From Cylindrodendrum hubeiense (taxonomy: Eukaryota; Ascomycota; Sordariomycetes; Hypocreales; Nectriaceae): a stretch of 23,664 nucleotides of DNA. Location of the stretch: the NCBI GenBank assembly GCA_014621425.1, contig JAANBB010000543.1:1-23664 (forward strand), read 5' to 3'. The stretch's first letter is position 1, and every line of letters begins with the position of its first letter. A program made the translations under genes and the position numbers. The notes beneath the pieces are model-generated. The model was not told the origin of the DNA, did no database searches, and worked only from the letters and a program-made list of their open reading frames with translations. Of the stretch, positions 9,457 through 19,491 are shown one piece after another.

Positions 9457-9864
9457 ATGGGTCCTTCGCACAGCCCAGTTGCCGACGTCGCCTCGACTGT
9501 CCTCCGCAACCTCCAGGATCAGCACGACTGGATTTCACTCCACGTCAAGTCCACCGCCGGCCGCCGGCCATTGATCAGGGGCCTGCCTCCCCGACGGCTC
9601 TACATGCATCCCGACGACCAGATTGCCGCTCTCACACGCGAGAAGGCCACCGGCGAGCCAGTGCCCAGTGATCCGGAGTACGAATGGGTGTTGGCGGTGC
9701 ATCCCGAGGAGAAGTGGACTCTTGGCGGGTTTGCTAGTGTCTTTGACTCTATCTACCATGTCGGCCCTCGGGCCAAGAGAATTCTGCTGGCGACTGTCCA
9801 CAACGATTCCACCGTCGTCTACTATCTCATGCATGAGGGTATGGTCAAACCCCGACAAAACTAG
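9457..9864 (+). CDS. SEN15: tRNA-splicing endonuclease subunit Sen15
   Basis: Small structural, non-catalytic subunit of the heterotetrameric endonuclease that cuts introns out of pre-tRNAs. It is a single exon of 135 aa. I start at the first ATG (9457, MGPSHSPVADV); codons before it have no in-frame ATG. Recognition rests on the fungal Sen15 pattern: QHDWISLHVKSTAGRRPLIR, then PPRRLYMHPDDQ, PEYEWVLAVHPEEKWTL, and the end RILLATVHNDSTVVYY followed by MHEGMVKPRQN. The length matches a bare Sen15 domain. It converges on the alcohol dehydrogenase, with only 41 bp between the two stop codons. The neighbouring genes have no tRNA-processing role. Confidence 0.9.
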   Translation: MGPSHSPVADVASTVLRNLQDQHDWISLHVKSTAGRRPLIRGLPPRRLYMHPDDQIAALTREKATGEPVPSDPEYEWVLAVHPEEKWTLGGFASVFDSIYHVGPRAKRILLATVHNDSTVVYYLMHEGMVKPRQN

Positions 9865-9905
9865 GACACCCGACGGCGCCCGTTCCGCATCTGGTTACTA
9901 TGCCA

Positions 9906-11362
9906 TCATAGCTTGAAGACGACCTTCTGCGTCTTTCTCTGTTCAAAGAGGGTGTAACCCTCTGCCGCCTCAGAGAGCGGCATCACTTGGTCGAACATGA
10001 ACCTGCGGCCAGTGTCAGCAGTGGAACCATGCGCCCATCCCCATCGGTGGTGGTGCGTGTACGAACCCGACAAGGTGCTGCTTTTGCTCGAGAAGTTCAA
10101 GGGCCTCTTGGAAGACGCTTCGGACCGGGCATCGACCCATTTGCAGTCGCAGGTTTTTTCTGTACATCGCCGAGTCAGAATCATCCTGCTCATCGCCCGC
10201 AATAGCCCCTGGTCAACTTACGTGTACATGTCGTCGCCCGACCATGGAATCTGCACATAATTAGTCCTGCACGTATCCTCGAGAATGGAAACCACTGGCA
10301 TACCTCAGTGCTATGAACCCCAATGCTGCTGATGGCTCCAAAATTTCGCACCAGTTCAAATGCGGTCTTCAGAGCTGCTGCTTGACCGACCACCTCTACG
10401 ACCATGTCAGCGCCTCGGCCATCCGTCACCTCCTTGATCCGTGCTTCCATCCCCTCCCTATCCGTTTGGAAGTTGAGCGGCTCGGCACCGAGCTGTCGGG
10501 CCAGTTCTAAACGACTGTCTACGCTGTCAATGGCGAAGAGATGGCGGGGCTTGCGATCAGCGGCGGCTAAAATGGCACAGAGGCCAACTGGCCCGCACCC
10601 AACGACGACCAAGGTGGATTCGCTGATGTCCTGAGAAGGACACATCTCGATTGCGCTCTTGACGCCGAAGTAGCCGGTAGGAAAGATGTCGGCCATGAGG
10701 AGGAGAGCCTGGTCGGAAATAGTATCCGGAGCCTTGACAACAGTCCCATCGGCCAGGGGGACTCTCACGTACTCCGCCTGTCCGCCATCAAGATCTTCGC
10801 AACCAAACAACTGCGTCTCAACACAGCGAGCGGTGGCACCATTGAGGCAGTAGAAACAAACGCCACTAACAGCGTCAACGGACCTTGCGCGTAAACAAAG
10901 GAGGGTGAAGGGCGACGTACCAGGATGCCGTGAAAGGGGCCACAACCTTGTCACCGATCTGAACGGATTTCACAGCAGAGCCAACCTGGACAACGGTGCC
11001 GGTGAACTCATGGCCCATGATAAAGCCAGTGCCTGAAGTCTGGTGTCCGCGGTATATATGTAATTCACTGCGCAACTCGTCAGAGCGCTGAGGCGCATTG
11101 AAAAGCAAGGAAAAGGACTTACGATCCACACAAGCCGGCGGCATGGACTTTGAGAATGACATCCCGGGCATCGCGCACTGGATAGTATCATTGTTTTTGT
11201 TAGTGTTGGCGTCAGGGCTGAAGTGGGTGCCAGTGCCTGCATCAGGGACGGCGAGAGGAGCATAAATTCAGACAGCGTACGTTGAGGAACTGGCCGGTCC
11301 TGCACGGAAACCTTGTATAGCCCGTCAAAGACGACAGCCTTCATAGTTTCAGGCAAAGCCAT
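9906..11362 (-). CDS. Zinc-dependent alcohol dehydrogenase (MDR superfamily)
   Basis: Medium-chain dehydrogenase that oxidises an alcohol or polyol with NAD(P); the substrate is unknown. Seven minus-strand exons: 11362-11281, 11177-11123, 11067-10921, 10865-10304, 10250-10222, 10159-10067 and 10002-9906. All six introns (53-103 nt) have GT..AG ends, phases agree, and the total is 354 aa. Catalytic-zinc residues are C44 (GLCGSELHIYRGH) and H65/E66 in the GHEFTGTVVQVG signature, with D154 (MADIFPTGYFG) a possible further ligand. The structural-zinc set is complete: C95, C98, C101 and C109. The Rossmann motif is GCGPVGL at 184-190. An Asp after the second strand (FAIDSVDSRLE) favours NAD over NADP by inference. 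The fifth exon is only 29 nt. It resembles the formaldehyde/threonine-dehydrogenase-like branch, which I cannot resolve further. Confidence 0.9.
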
Positions 11363-12003
11363 GTTGATATGCGAAGCTCGGCAGAAATCGGACTTGATGG
11401 ATTCAGACGGCGTTATCGGTATCGCGGTTGTTGCTAGGGCGTGCTGTGTGAGGCAAGAAAAAGCGAGGGGGGTTTAGGATACTGGCGGTTGTATGGTTGA
11501 TGCGCATACATGTAGATGTACATATATGTGTATGTATAATGGTCAAACACGTGGGTTGAGGCCAGCTGGTGCAGTATGCGGAAGTGCAGAGTGAGAAGAA
11601 TGAGCGTGATATGCGGGTTCAACAACTCGTGTGGGCTGTGTCGACGGCCGCCATCGGCATCGGCGAGGGTTATCTCGGCATTGCCTGTGGGGACGGTTGA
11701 GCAGCGTGGATACCTTGAAACACTTGGCTAGCCTAGGTTGACGGAGTCAGAAGGACCGACAGAGGGGGATGCCCATTCGGAATGTTCATTCCAGCGCATC
11801 CCAGTCGACATTATCCCGAAGATAGGAAAGCAGAAGAGAACAACATCGGTCTCATTGGGAGGAAAGACAGGGGGTCAATATCCGTACATACGAAGCTATC
11901 ATCCCAAGACGTGTAGTCAAAATCTAGTAGTGCCAAACATGAACTCTCGACGCGAAGTAGACAGGGAGCCGCAGGGGTCTTCGGAGACGCGGAGGCGTTG
12001 GTC

Positions 12004-12077
12004 AAGCTCCCTCCCCAAAAACAAACCTAAACAAACCTAAACAAAACAAAAACAACCAAACAAAAACAAAACAAAAG
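12004..12077. repeat. A/C-rich low-complexity tract
   Basis: Irregular CAAA/CAAAA units, including two copies of AAACAAACCTAAACA-like sequence, over about 70 bases. Confidence 0.8.
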
Positions 12078-12699
12078 GGATAGTGAGGTCTCCAGGCAAT
12101 GGTAAGGGAGTTCAGAAAACTTGGTGATAAGGCAAGGGCTGGCGGCAATCGACTATATGCAGTGTCATAGATTCCTCACGCCTAGATAGGGTGAGCTAGC
12201 TGGGCGCGGGATTAATGGCAGGCAAAGGCAAATGCCGCATTGGGTGCTAATTACTCGGGGAGTCTAAGCGATGCCTCAGCGGGCAGGCACTCGATCTCCA
12301 ACCCAAATTGGCAGCTTCAGAGGTCAGTCGGCCACCTCTCAATAAGGTAGCATTACTGTAACCCGCAATATCCACCTGGGGAGGCATCGGGGGAAGGCCA
12401 CCTGAGCAATGCAATGCCGCTGGCCCTGCCGCCCAAATGACCTGGCGTAGACTTACCTCACCAGCCCAGTCTGGGGGTTAGCGGGAGGGGTTGCGGCTGA
12501 CCAGAGCCCATCCAATAGGTGGTTGCGTGGTACTTGGCGTCGCGGCAAAGCAGTGCGTCCATGCTGGCCTGTCTCGGGAAGGGAGGGGAAAATGGGGTGA
12601 AATGGCAGAGATGCCCAAGCCCCAGACCCATCCATGGAAGCGAGCAGCCGGGTTTGGCCTAGAAGCGTTTAATCCCCTCCATTCTACGGAGTAATATGC

Positions 12700-12744
12700 A
12701 CTGGCAGTACGAACACTGGTAGTACGAATACTGGACATACGATG
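12700..12744. repeat. 15-bp tandem repeat, 3 copies
   Basis: ACTGGCAGTACGAAC (12700-12714), ACTGGTAGTACGAAT (12715-12729) and ACTGGACATACGATG (12730-12744). It begins seven bases after a TACGGAGTA (12685-12693). Confidence 0.85.
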
Positions 12745-12973
12745 TAGGTACGAAAGACACTGTACCAGAGGTGCATGGCAGAGTCGCAAGGGCCCAGGAC
12801 ACGGCGCATCCATCTGTGAGGTATTACTTTGTGTATTCTCCGGGATGGGATCACCACCCTCGAAGTGTGGTGCGGGGAGCAAACAGTGGGCAGTGGGAGC
12901 AGGCAGCGGGTAATTCGCGGGCAGGCAACCGGCGGGGGGTCCAGCCGGCGAGCATGAGAAGAGATGCTAGGTC

Positions 12974-13016
12974 AGGTAGGTAGGTGGGTAGGTACCTAGG
13001 TAGGTAAGTTAGTTAG
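12974..13016. repeat. GGTA tetranucleotide repeat with internal palindrome
   Basis: AGGTAGGTAGGTGGGTAGG, then GTACCTAGGTAGGTAAG: a (GGTA)n microsatellite containing GGTACC and CCTAGG palindromes. Confidence 0.8.
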
Positions 13017-13384
13017 CACGCGGTGCCCTTCTGCCCTTCTCGTGGCCGGCAACACAAGTGAGCAAGTGAGCAAGTAAGCATGGGCAGCATGGGGACTCGG
13101 AGGGCCTCGGTCTGGAGCCGCCGTTTTAGCCAAGGGCGGAAACATGCGAAATACCGACGAGGAAGGAGCAGAGCAGACCCCACTGCCCACAACGTCCGTA
13201 GCTCACTCTCTGTCGGGTGTGGAAGTCCCTTTTTCCATCGTTAAGTACTGGGTACCAAGCAGCAGTACCCACTTCCCCTCGTCCAGCAACCCTCCCGACC
13301 CACCTTGCGGCTGGAGGACATGGCAAATGGTGGAGACGGTCCTTGTCTTGGGTGTGCTTGGGACCGGCCCCTCCTCTGGATGAG

Positions 13385-13420
13385 GACTGGCGGTAGAGAC
13401 TGGCGGTAGAGACTGGCGGT
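13385..13420. repeat. 13-bp tandem repeat, 2.8 copies
   Basis: GACTGGCGGTAGA at 13385-13397 and 13398-13410, then GACTGGCGGT at 13411-13420, all identical. Confidence 0.9.
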
Positions 13421-13893
13421 GCCCCCGCCCGGGGTCGGGGAGAAACTGGGCAGCGCCTGGAGCAAATTGCGGTACGGTCGGGACGAGATAATGACGGTGG
13501 AAGGAGGATCCGGAGGGTCTGGGGGGAATGGCGAACAGGGCGCGCAAAAACACAAAGCAGTGCGAAGGCGCTGGTAGGTGCCATGACACGAAGAGGCGCG
13601 AAGAGGTGCGACGACCAGATGCGACGACGTCGCCGGGAAGAGGACCCCGGAGAACCCCAGGACCCCGGGACCCCAGAAAAGAGCAGTGATGTGTTGTTGA
13701 AGAGGGGGCGGCCCCGAGCACGCACAGGACAGTACTTCGCCGTTGATCAAACACCCGCCATCACACGCACTCGCATCACACAGCACACGGCAGTGGACGT
13801 TGAGGCTTAGACGACGAGCACAAGTGGGGGCGTCTGCGTGGGAGGCGCTTTCGCGCTTTCGCTGTCATGCATCCATTGCTCCATGCTCAGTGG

Positions 13894-13981
13894 TTCAATG
13901 GCTCGATAACTCGATGGCTCGATGGCTTGATGGCTCCATTGCTCCATTGCTCCATGACTCCAGTACTCCAGTACTCCCTCC
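13894..13981. repeat. 8-bp minisatellite, 11 units
   Basis: Eleven 8-bp units in exact register. They drift from CTCGATGG (13910, 13918) through CTTGATGG (13926) and CTCCATTG (13934, 13942) to CTCCAGTA (13958, 13966). Neighbouring units are the most alike, the pattern left by local duplication. Confidence 0.85.
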
Positions 13982-14000
13982 ACCCATCTTCATCCACTCG

Positions 14001-14031
14001 CCCATCCAGGAGTCCACCCATCCAGGAGTCC
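14001..14031. repeat. 16-bp tandem repeat, 2 copies
   Basis: CCCATCCAGGAGTCC occurs at 14001-14015 and 14017-14031 with a period of 16, directly downstream of the 8-bp array. Confidence 0.85.
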
Positions 14032-14830
14032 GTCCACCCATCCCTTGCCCATCACCCACACAAACCCACACAACATCCACACGTCCACCCAACGTCCCCT
14101 CGCGCCCCGGAGACGGAGGGGGATATCTGGCATCGGCTTCAGCTCGCGCAAGATGAGGCCGTTGGGTCGGCATGACGGCCGACTTATACCACACCTCGTG
14201 CCCGAGTCAAGCTTCTTACCCCATTGCTTGGGTACCCGCCACCTAACCAGGCCGAGTCGTGACGTTGGGATACCGAGGCCACCTCGGGTTAGTTCTCCGC
14301 TAAGACGCTACTAAAAGTCGAGGTAAAAAAAAACGGAACGACAAGTCAGGCACGGTACCTACTTACCTACTTCGTCCAAGATGGACACTAGAGTCTGGAG
14401 TACGACCCAGTCGCATGTACCGAGTTCGGCCCTCCTTCCTTCCCCAGTAGCAGAGCCCCATCCCCCCATACTAATTATCCTGATGCCCCATATCCCCATC
14501 CTCCATCCCCATCCTAGCCCCAGCCCCCGGCCCAGCCCCGGCCCAGTCCCAGGCCGACTTGCCATCTTCCCAACCCCAGCCCAGCCCAGCCAGCCAGTCT
14601 GAGCCTCCCCTCACCTTCAGTATCCGTATCAAACGCCGCGTCGTCTCCACCCTGAGGCCATGAGGCCCTGGGGCTCTGAGGCTGCTACGGAGCAGGTAGG
14701 GACCAGGCAGTTGGCGGTAGCAGGTACTACCCAGCCAAGGTAACGCCTACCTACCCTGCCTACCCGTTATACCTTCCCGCATTACCTGATCTTACCTTTA
14801 TCCTCTCCCCTCCGTCGTCCAGCCTCGATA

Positions 14831-14885
14831 TCCCCCCCCCCCCCATCTCCTCTCCTCTCCTCCACACACACACACACACACACAC
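14831..14885. repeat. Poly-C run and CA microsatellite
   Basis: A run of 13 C (14832-14844), a TCTCC tract, then (CA)n at 14863-14885. A second 13-C run lies at 15500-15512, just upstream of the OSBP start. Such runs are prone to length errors in assemblies. Confidence 0.9.
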
Positions 14886-15544
14886 GCACGCTCTCATCCA
14901 AGCCGTACCCGCTTCCCGCCGGCACCATCAATCTATTTGGGTCGCCAGGAAGGAAAGGGAAACAAAAAACGAAAAAAAAGGCCCACGACACAGCTGTCAG
15001 CAGGCGTTGGCGTCAGTGTGTCAGGCGTCGGTCAGTGTGTTAAGCGTCAGCAGCTTAAGGCGCAACACCTACCTAGTCAGTCCCAGCAGGCGCATCCCGG
15101 CGCAGCAGTGCAGCAGTGCAGCAGCCTGTCATGGTGATGCACCACCTCGTCTCGGTGCCTGGCCGCCGAAGAACTGGCAGCAGTGAGTTCCGTCAAGCTC
15201 CATCCTTCATCCTTCATCACCATCCTCCGTCGCCGCTTGAATAGTTTCTTCCGCCTTGCGCCGAGAATTGTCCCTCAAATATATCCCTATCGCAAGCTCC
15301 AGAGAGCCCTGTTTGGTGGTCTGGCGAAGCGAAAGCGACGTCAAAGCTCTAGCTAGCCAGCTGCCTCCACTCAGTCCGTTCCCCGGATGCCCACACCCAT
15401 CCACTGTACATCCCACCACCCCGCCGTCGCCTCCGAATCCTCCACGAACTGAGCTACAGCCCGCCTACACCTTTCTTTCTCTGCCCCTCTCCTCCAACTC
15501 CCCCCCCCCCCCAGCGCGTGTCGTGAGTCGCCGTTCGAGTCGCC

Positions 15545-17553
15545 ATGTTGACCAACTGGTTTGCCCAACCTGCAGGCGCCCGCTCCTCGACCGATGAGCC
15601 CCGCGGTACCGACGCCGAAGATGACACCCTCGTCATGGAGCCCGACCAGGGCAATGGTGAGTGAAGACCGCTTCCTCCGAAGCCGCCGCCGCCGCATTTG
15701 CAGCCGCTGCCTCGCAGACGTCTCCGGCCCTATGCTGATGACCTCAATCGTCTTCCAGTCCTCTCCCATATCATCTCCCAGCTGCGTCCAGGGGCCGATC
15801 TCAGCCGTGTCGTCTTGCCCACATTTATTCTGGAACCCCGCAGCATGCTTGAGAGGATCACAAAGTGCTTCCTCCCGTCCCATATCTCTCTCTGTGATCT
15901 CGAACTGACGCTTGAACCCATAGTTCCATGTGCCACCCTGAGATGCTCCTCCACATTCCCGAAATAGATGACCCTGTCGAACGCTTCGTTTCCGTAGTCA
16001 AGTTCTATCTGAGTGGTTGGCACATTCGTCCTCCGTTGGTTGCTCCCTGCCCCCGATACGATTTTGCTAGTTACTGACCACGTGCAGGGGTGTCAAGAAG
16101 CCTTTGAACCCCATTCTCGGCGAGATCTTCACCTGCTACTGGGAGTTCGATGACAACAAGCGAGCCTACTACATTTCCGAACAGACCTCCCATCACCCAC
16201 CCAAGTCCAGCTACTTCTATCTGGCCCCCGACCACCACCTCCGTATTGATGGCACCGTTAAGCCCCGAAGTCGATTCCTGGGCAACTCTGCTGCGAGTCT
16301 CATGGAGGGCGTTGCCTTCTTGACTCTTCTCAACCGTGGCAAGGACTCCGCAAAGGGGGAGCAATAGTTGGTCAACCCGTCTCCGAATTTTTCTTGCTTG
16401 CTCGCGGCTTTTTTTGGCCTGCGTCGTGTAAGTGGTTGATAAGCGCTAACATCTATTGCAGCATCCTGACACAGCCTAACATGTACGCTCGAGGCATCCT
16501 TTTTGGAAAGATGAAGTATGAGCTTGGAGACCACAGCTTCGTTCGGTGTCCCGAGCTTGATCTAGTCGCCGACATTGAGTTCAAGACAAAGGGCTGGGTT
16601 GGCGGTACCTACAACGCCGTTGGCGGAACGATAAAGAAGGAGAGCACCGGCGAAATCTTGTTTGAGCTCTCTGGATTGTGGAGTGAAGAGATGTTCATCA
16701 AGGACATGAGGGTGAGTGTAATTGAGTCGTGCCAGGGCAGACTTGCATGCTAACCAACGCAGACTGGTCACCGAGAAATGTTCTTCAATGCCACGCAAGC
16801 AAAGCCCACCTCCCCAACCGTACGACCAATTGAGGAGCAGGAAGAACGTGAGTCACAGAGACTGTGGGAGAACACGGCCAAGGCCGTCAGGGAACGGAAC
16901 CACGAGCTCGCCACGGAAGAGAAGACCAAGATTGAGGATCGCCAACGCGAGGAAGCCGCGCTAAGAGCTCAAGAGACGGTCGAGTGGCATCCTCGATTAT
17001 TCCGCCGGGTGCATGGTGGCCCTGGTGGCTTGGAGGAAGGAGAAGAAGACCTCGAATGGGTTATCAATGCAACCATGTAAGTGCGCCCATTGACTTGAGC
17101 CAAGGAAACCAGATCTAACAGATGTGCAGCGATAATGCCGCCACTCCTGAGAAGCAGGCTGAGCAAGTCATGGCCATCTACCCCATTGTCAAGGGTCAGA
17201 AACCTGACCAGCGCCATCAAATTCCTCCTCATAGCCCCACAGCCGTCGTCGACAAGCAACTGGGTCATTTTGATGATCAGATAGCAATCGAGGAGCCCAA
17301 GGACAAACCCGAGGAGGGGAAGCTACAGAACGAAAAGCTACAGAACGAAAAGCCCCAGGAGAACCTCATTGATTTTGATGAGGCGCCCGCGTCGCAACCC
17401 CCTCAACCTGCTAAGCAGGACGTGATCAAGCCCACGCCGAGCGAGGTGGAGATCCAGAACATGCTGAGCTCAACGGGAAAGCCTGCAGACGGACCCCTCA
17501 TCGACTTCGCTGCAGACCTCAAGAAGGACCTTCCCTCTGACACGAAACAATAA
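15545..17553 (+). CDS. Oxysterol-binding protein (Kes1/Osh4-type), with LIDF-motif tail
   Basis: Lipid-transfer protein that binds sterol or phosphoinositide and works at membrane contacts. Seven exons: 15545-15656, 15759-15864, 15924-16034, 16088-16366, 16462-16711, 16763-17076 and 17130-17553. The introns are 51-102 nt, phases agree and several have CTAAC or CTGAC branch sites; 531 aa. The family fingerprint is EQTSHHPPKSS, a variant of EQVSHHPP, preceded by KPLNPILGEIFTCYWEF. Further conserved stretches are the lid-proximal LPTFILEPRSMLERIT, FYLSGWHIRPPGVKKP, ILTQPNMYARGILFGKMKYE and the WVGGTYNAVGGTIKKES loop. There is no PH or ankyrin domain, so it is the short type. Compared with Kes1 (about 434 aa) it carries an extra, probably disordered tail of about 130 aa. 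The tail has a KLQNE tandem repeat and two LIDF motifs (NLIDFDEA and PLIDFAADL). Confidence 0.92.
17320..17349 (+). repeat. 15-bp in-frame tandem repeat in the OSBP tail
   Basis: AAGCTACAGAACGAA occurs twice, encoding KLQNE-KLQNE, followed by the diverged KPQEN. It keeps the reading frame and adds charged, disordered sequence just before the first LIDF motif. Confidence 0.95.
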
Positions 17554-17969
17554 GACGATTTTCAACCAAAGAATAGAAGGGCCAAGGGTGGCATGGGTGG
17601 TTGGCTATTTTAAAATGGGGTAGGCGACGGTTCGGGGCGGGCATATATCAACATCGGCGCGGCATTAGGAATCGTTATAAAGGGATACCATTGTACATAT
17701 CTGCATTATGATGGGTTGGCAATGAGTAACAAGGCTTCAACACCAACCCGGCAAGGATCGCAACAGCAAAGACCAGTCTTGTCGGGAACTCGACTTATTT
17801 TGTATTCACATGAATTATCTGTACAGGTGTGGCATCATCAACACACCTTAAATGAAGCTACCCAAAGCCCCTTCCTTGAACGCCATGACCCAGACCGTCC
17901 TCGGGAGATGATTCGTTTCCCTCTCCCCTTGATCAATTGGATTGAAACCACAAAATACCACAAAATACA
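17554..17969. other. Convergent intergenic region (OSBP / U2AF35)
   Basis: 3' flanks of the OSBP (+) and U2AF35 (-) genes. There is no supported gene. A short direct repeat, ACCACAAAAT, occurs twice at about 17947-17968, right at the U2AF35 stop. Confidence 0.6.
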
Positions 17970-18769
17970 CTAGAACCGACGTCGCGAGGGCTCGGGGGTC
18001 GGCGAACGACTTGCGCTCTTCTCGTCGCGGCCGCGCGATTTGAGCCACTTCTTGGTGCTGAGAGTGAGGTCGCGATCGAGCTCCTCGCCGGGGTTCTTGC
18101 GGTGGATGAAGTTGCAGAAACCGCCGCGGACGCAGCCCTCACCAGAGTTGAGGCGGCAGCAGGCCTCGCGGAAGTCGGTTACGGGGCTGAGCTCGCAGTA
18201 GATGGGACGGGCGGCATACCAGCGGCTGTTGAGCTCGTCACAGGCCTTCTGGGCAGACTCCTCGTACTTGAATCGCGCGTAGACGTTGCCGATAAGGTCT
18301 GTCGGAGGAAGAAGTGTCAGCACATTTGCCCTAGGGTGGAGAGATGAAGGAGAGGGGGGGACACATACGGTCATTGTTGTTGTCGCAGACAACGAGCTCC
18401 TCAAGTTCGCCGTACTTGCACAGCTCGCACCAGATGTCCTCGTAGAAGGCGTCAAAGTGGTTCTGGAGCTGGGAGGGGTTCATGCGGTTCTTGGGATCGT
18501 AGGCCGGGTTCTGGTAGAGGTTGGGCATCAGGATGGTCTGGCTGTAGGAAGGCTTGACGTGTTTTCGGGAGCAGCGGTCGCCATGACGGCAGGCTCCAAT
18601 TTTCTAATGCGAGGGCGCGATGGCGCGAAAGTCAGCAATGCTACACAACGGCATGCGAAGGAGAGCTTCCCACTGCTTGCTGGGAAGGGAAGGCCGGACT
18701 TACGAAGTAGAAGGAGCAGTTGACCTTGTCAAGCTCGGTACCGAAAATGGAGGCGAGGAAGTTAGCCAT
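17970..18769 (-). CDS. Small subunit of splicing factor U2AF (U2AF35/U2AF23)
   Basis: Nuclear splicing factor that reads the AG at 3' splice sites as a partner of the large U2AF subunit. Three minus-strand exons: 18769-18704, 18603-18369 and 18298-17970. The introns are 18703-18604 (GTAAGT..TAG) and 18368-18299 (GTATGT..CAG); 209 aa, close to S. pombe U2AF23. Zinc finger 1 is C18-C27-C33-H37 and finger 2 is C148-C156-C162-H166. Between them lies the UHM/RRM (about 43-145), with LIGNVYARFKYEESAQKA and SPVTDFREACCR. The UHM has RWY at 126-128 where human has RWF. Serine 34 in RCSRKH matches the human hotspot position. The RS domain is nearly absent: only a short Arg/Ser tail (SRSPTPEPSRRRF). 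Intron 1 splits zinc finger 1. It is divergent from the ELMO gene. Confidence 0.95.
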
Positions 18770-19491
18770 GGTTGTGGAGATGAGATGTGGCGACAAGGTT
18801 GAATGAGGCTCGATCGATGATGATGGTTGGCGTTGGAGGAGCTGGCTGGAGAAATAATTGGGAACGTTGGAACATAGCCTTGCGCCACAAGAGGCGGATG
18901 AGGCTGCATCACGTGTGTGGCTAGGTTGTCTGCCTGATTTGTCAGGGTTACAAGATCCGTTACCCACCCACCTACCTGAGAACCTTACCTAAGCAGCGCT
19001 CGCTCTGGGAATCACTGGAGCTTTCTGGAGGTAGGCAGACGCCACCACAGCCACAGGGGATAGGATGGCTGAAACAGCGGCCCCCAACAGTGCCGGCCAA
19101 CCCAGCGGAGTGGCTGGCCGGTGAGACCGTTCTCCTCTAACGAAAGCCCAGTCCTGAACTGGTAAGCGGCTCATTAAATCATTCAGGGACCAACCTTCGG
19201 TGTCTCCTGTGTCTCCATCACAGTCTCACACCAGCGATCTTCCCCCGCGCTTCGCGACTCGCGACACGACTAAAAACTCGAGGCTGAAAACTCGAGACGG
19301 CCTGACACTGTCACTGGCACTGGCACCGGCTCCCACATTGCCAGCAACGACTTTCTTCCTCTCCCACTAACAGGCAATGAATGCACCGGCTTAGCATCTC
19401 CATCCTCTCCATCCCCTCCCCGTCGCCTGCTTCTACGGCTTAAACCCGTCCCCCGCCTCCCCAAACTCGAACAACGCGAACTCGGAAAACG
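18770..19491. promoter_or_regulatory. Divergent promoter region (U2AF35 / ELMO)
   Basis: About 720 bp between two start codons pointing away from each other. It contains CCCACCCACCTACC (18963-18976) and a near-repeat AAAACTCGAG (19272-19281, 19287-19296) about 200 bp before the ELMO ATG. No obvious TATA box is seen for either gene, as is common for fungal housekeeping promoters. Confidence 0.45.

Larger units (their letters stand above)
11363..15544. other. Gene-poor block of about 4.2 kb, repeat-rich
   Basis: I find no convincing gene. The longest open frames (134-199 codons, around 12478-12882 and 13126-13786, minus strand) overlap in all three frames, have Arg/Pro/Ser-rich translations and lack recognisable motifs or exon structure. 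The block holds many short tandem repeats, listed separately, and C-rich low-complexity DNA at 14450-14600. Its right end (from about 15440) is C/T-rich and serves as the likely leader of the OSBP gene. No tRNA, rRNA or transposon remnant was seen. A lncRNA or a gene with short exons cannot be excluded. Confidence 0.6.

Noticed and set aside
9906..11362. A metabolic gene cluster around the alcohol dehydrogenase
   Set aside because: The neighbours are a tRNA-splicing subunit, a DUF2985 membrane protein and an OSBP; no backbone enzyme, P450 or pathway regulator is present.
13126..13786. Three overlapping minus-strand open frames of 181-199 codons
   Set aside because: All three frames of one strand are open at once, which reflects stop-poor GC-rich DNA; translations are Arg/Pro/Ser-rich with no motif, and no splice pattern joins them.
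11616..13905. GGTTCAA-type tRNA B-box look-alikes near 11616 and 13892
   Set aside because: Neither matches GGTTCRANNCC at the end, and no A box or cloverleaf stems could be seen around them.
349..14031. Possible CRISPR array among the tandem repeats
   Set aside because: Repeats are directly adjacent without unique spacers, the units are short and degenerate, and the genome is eukaryotic.
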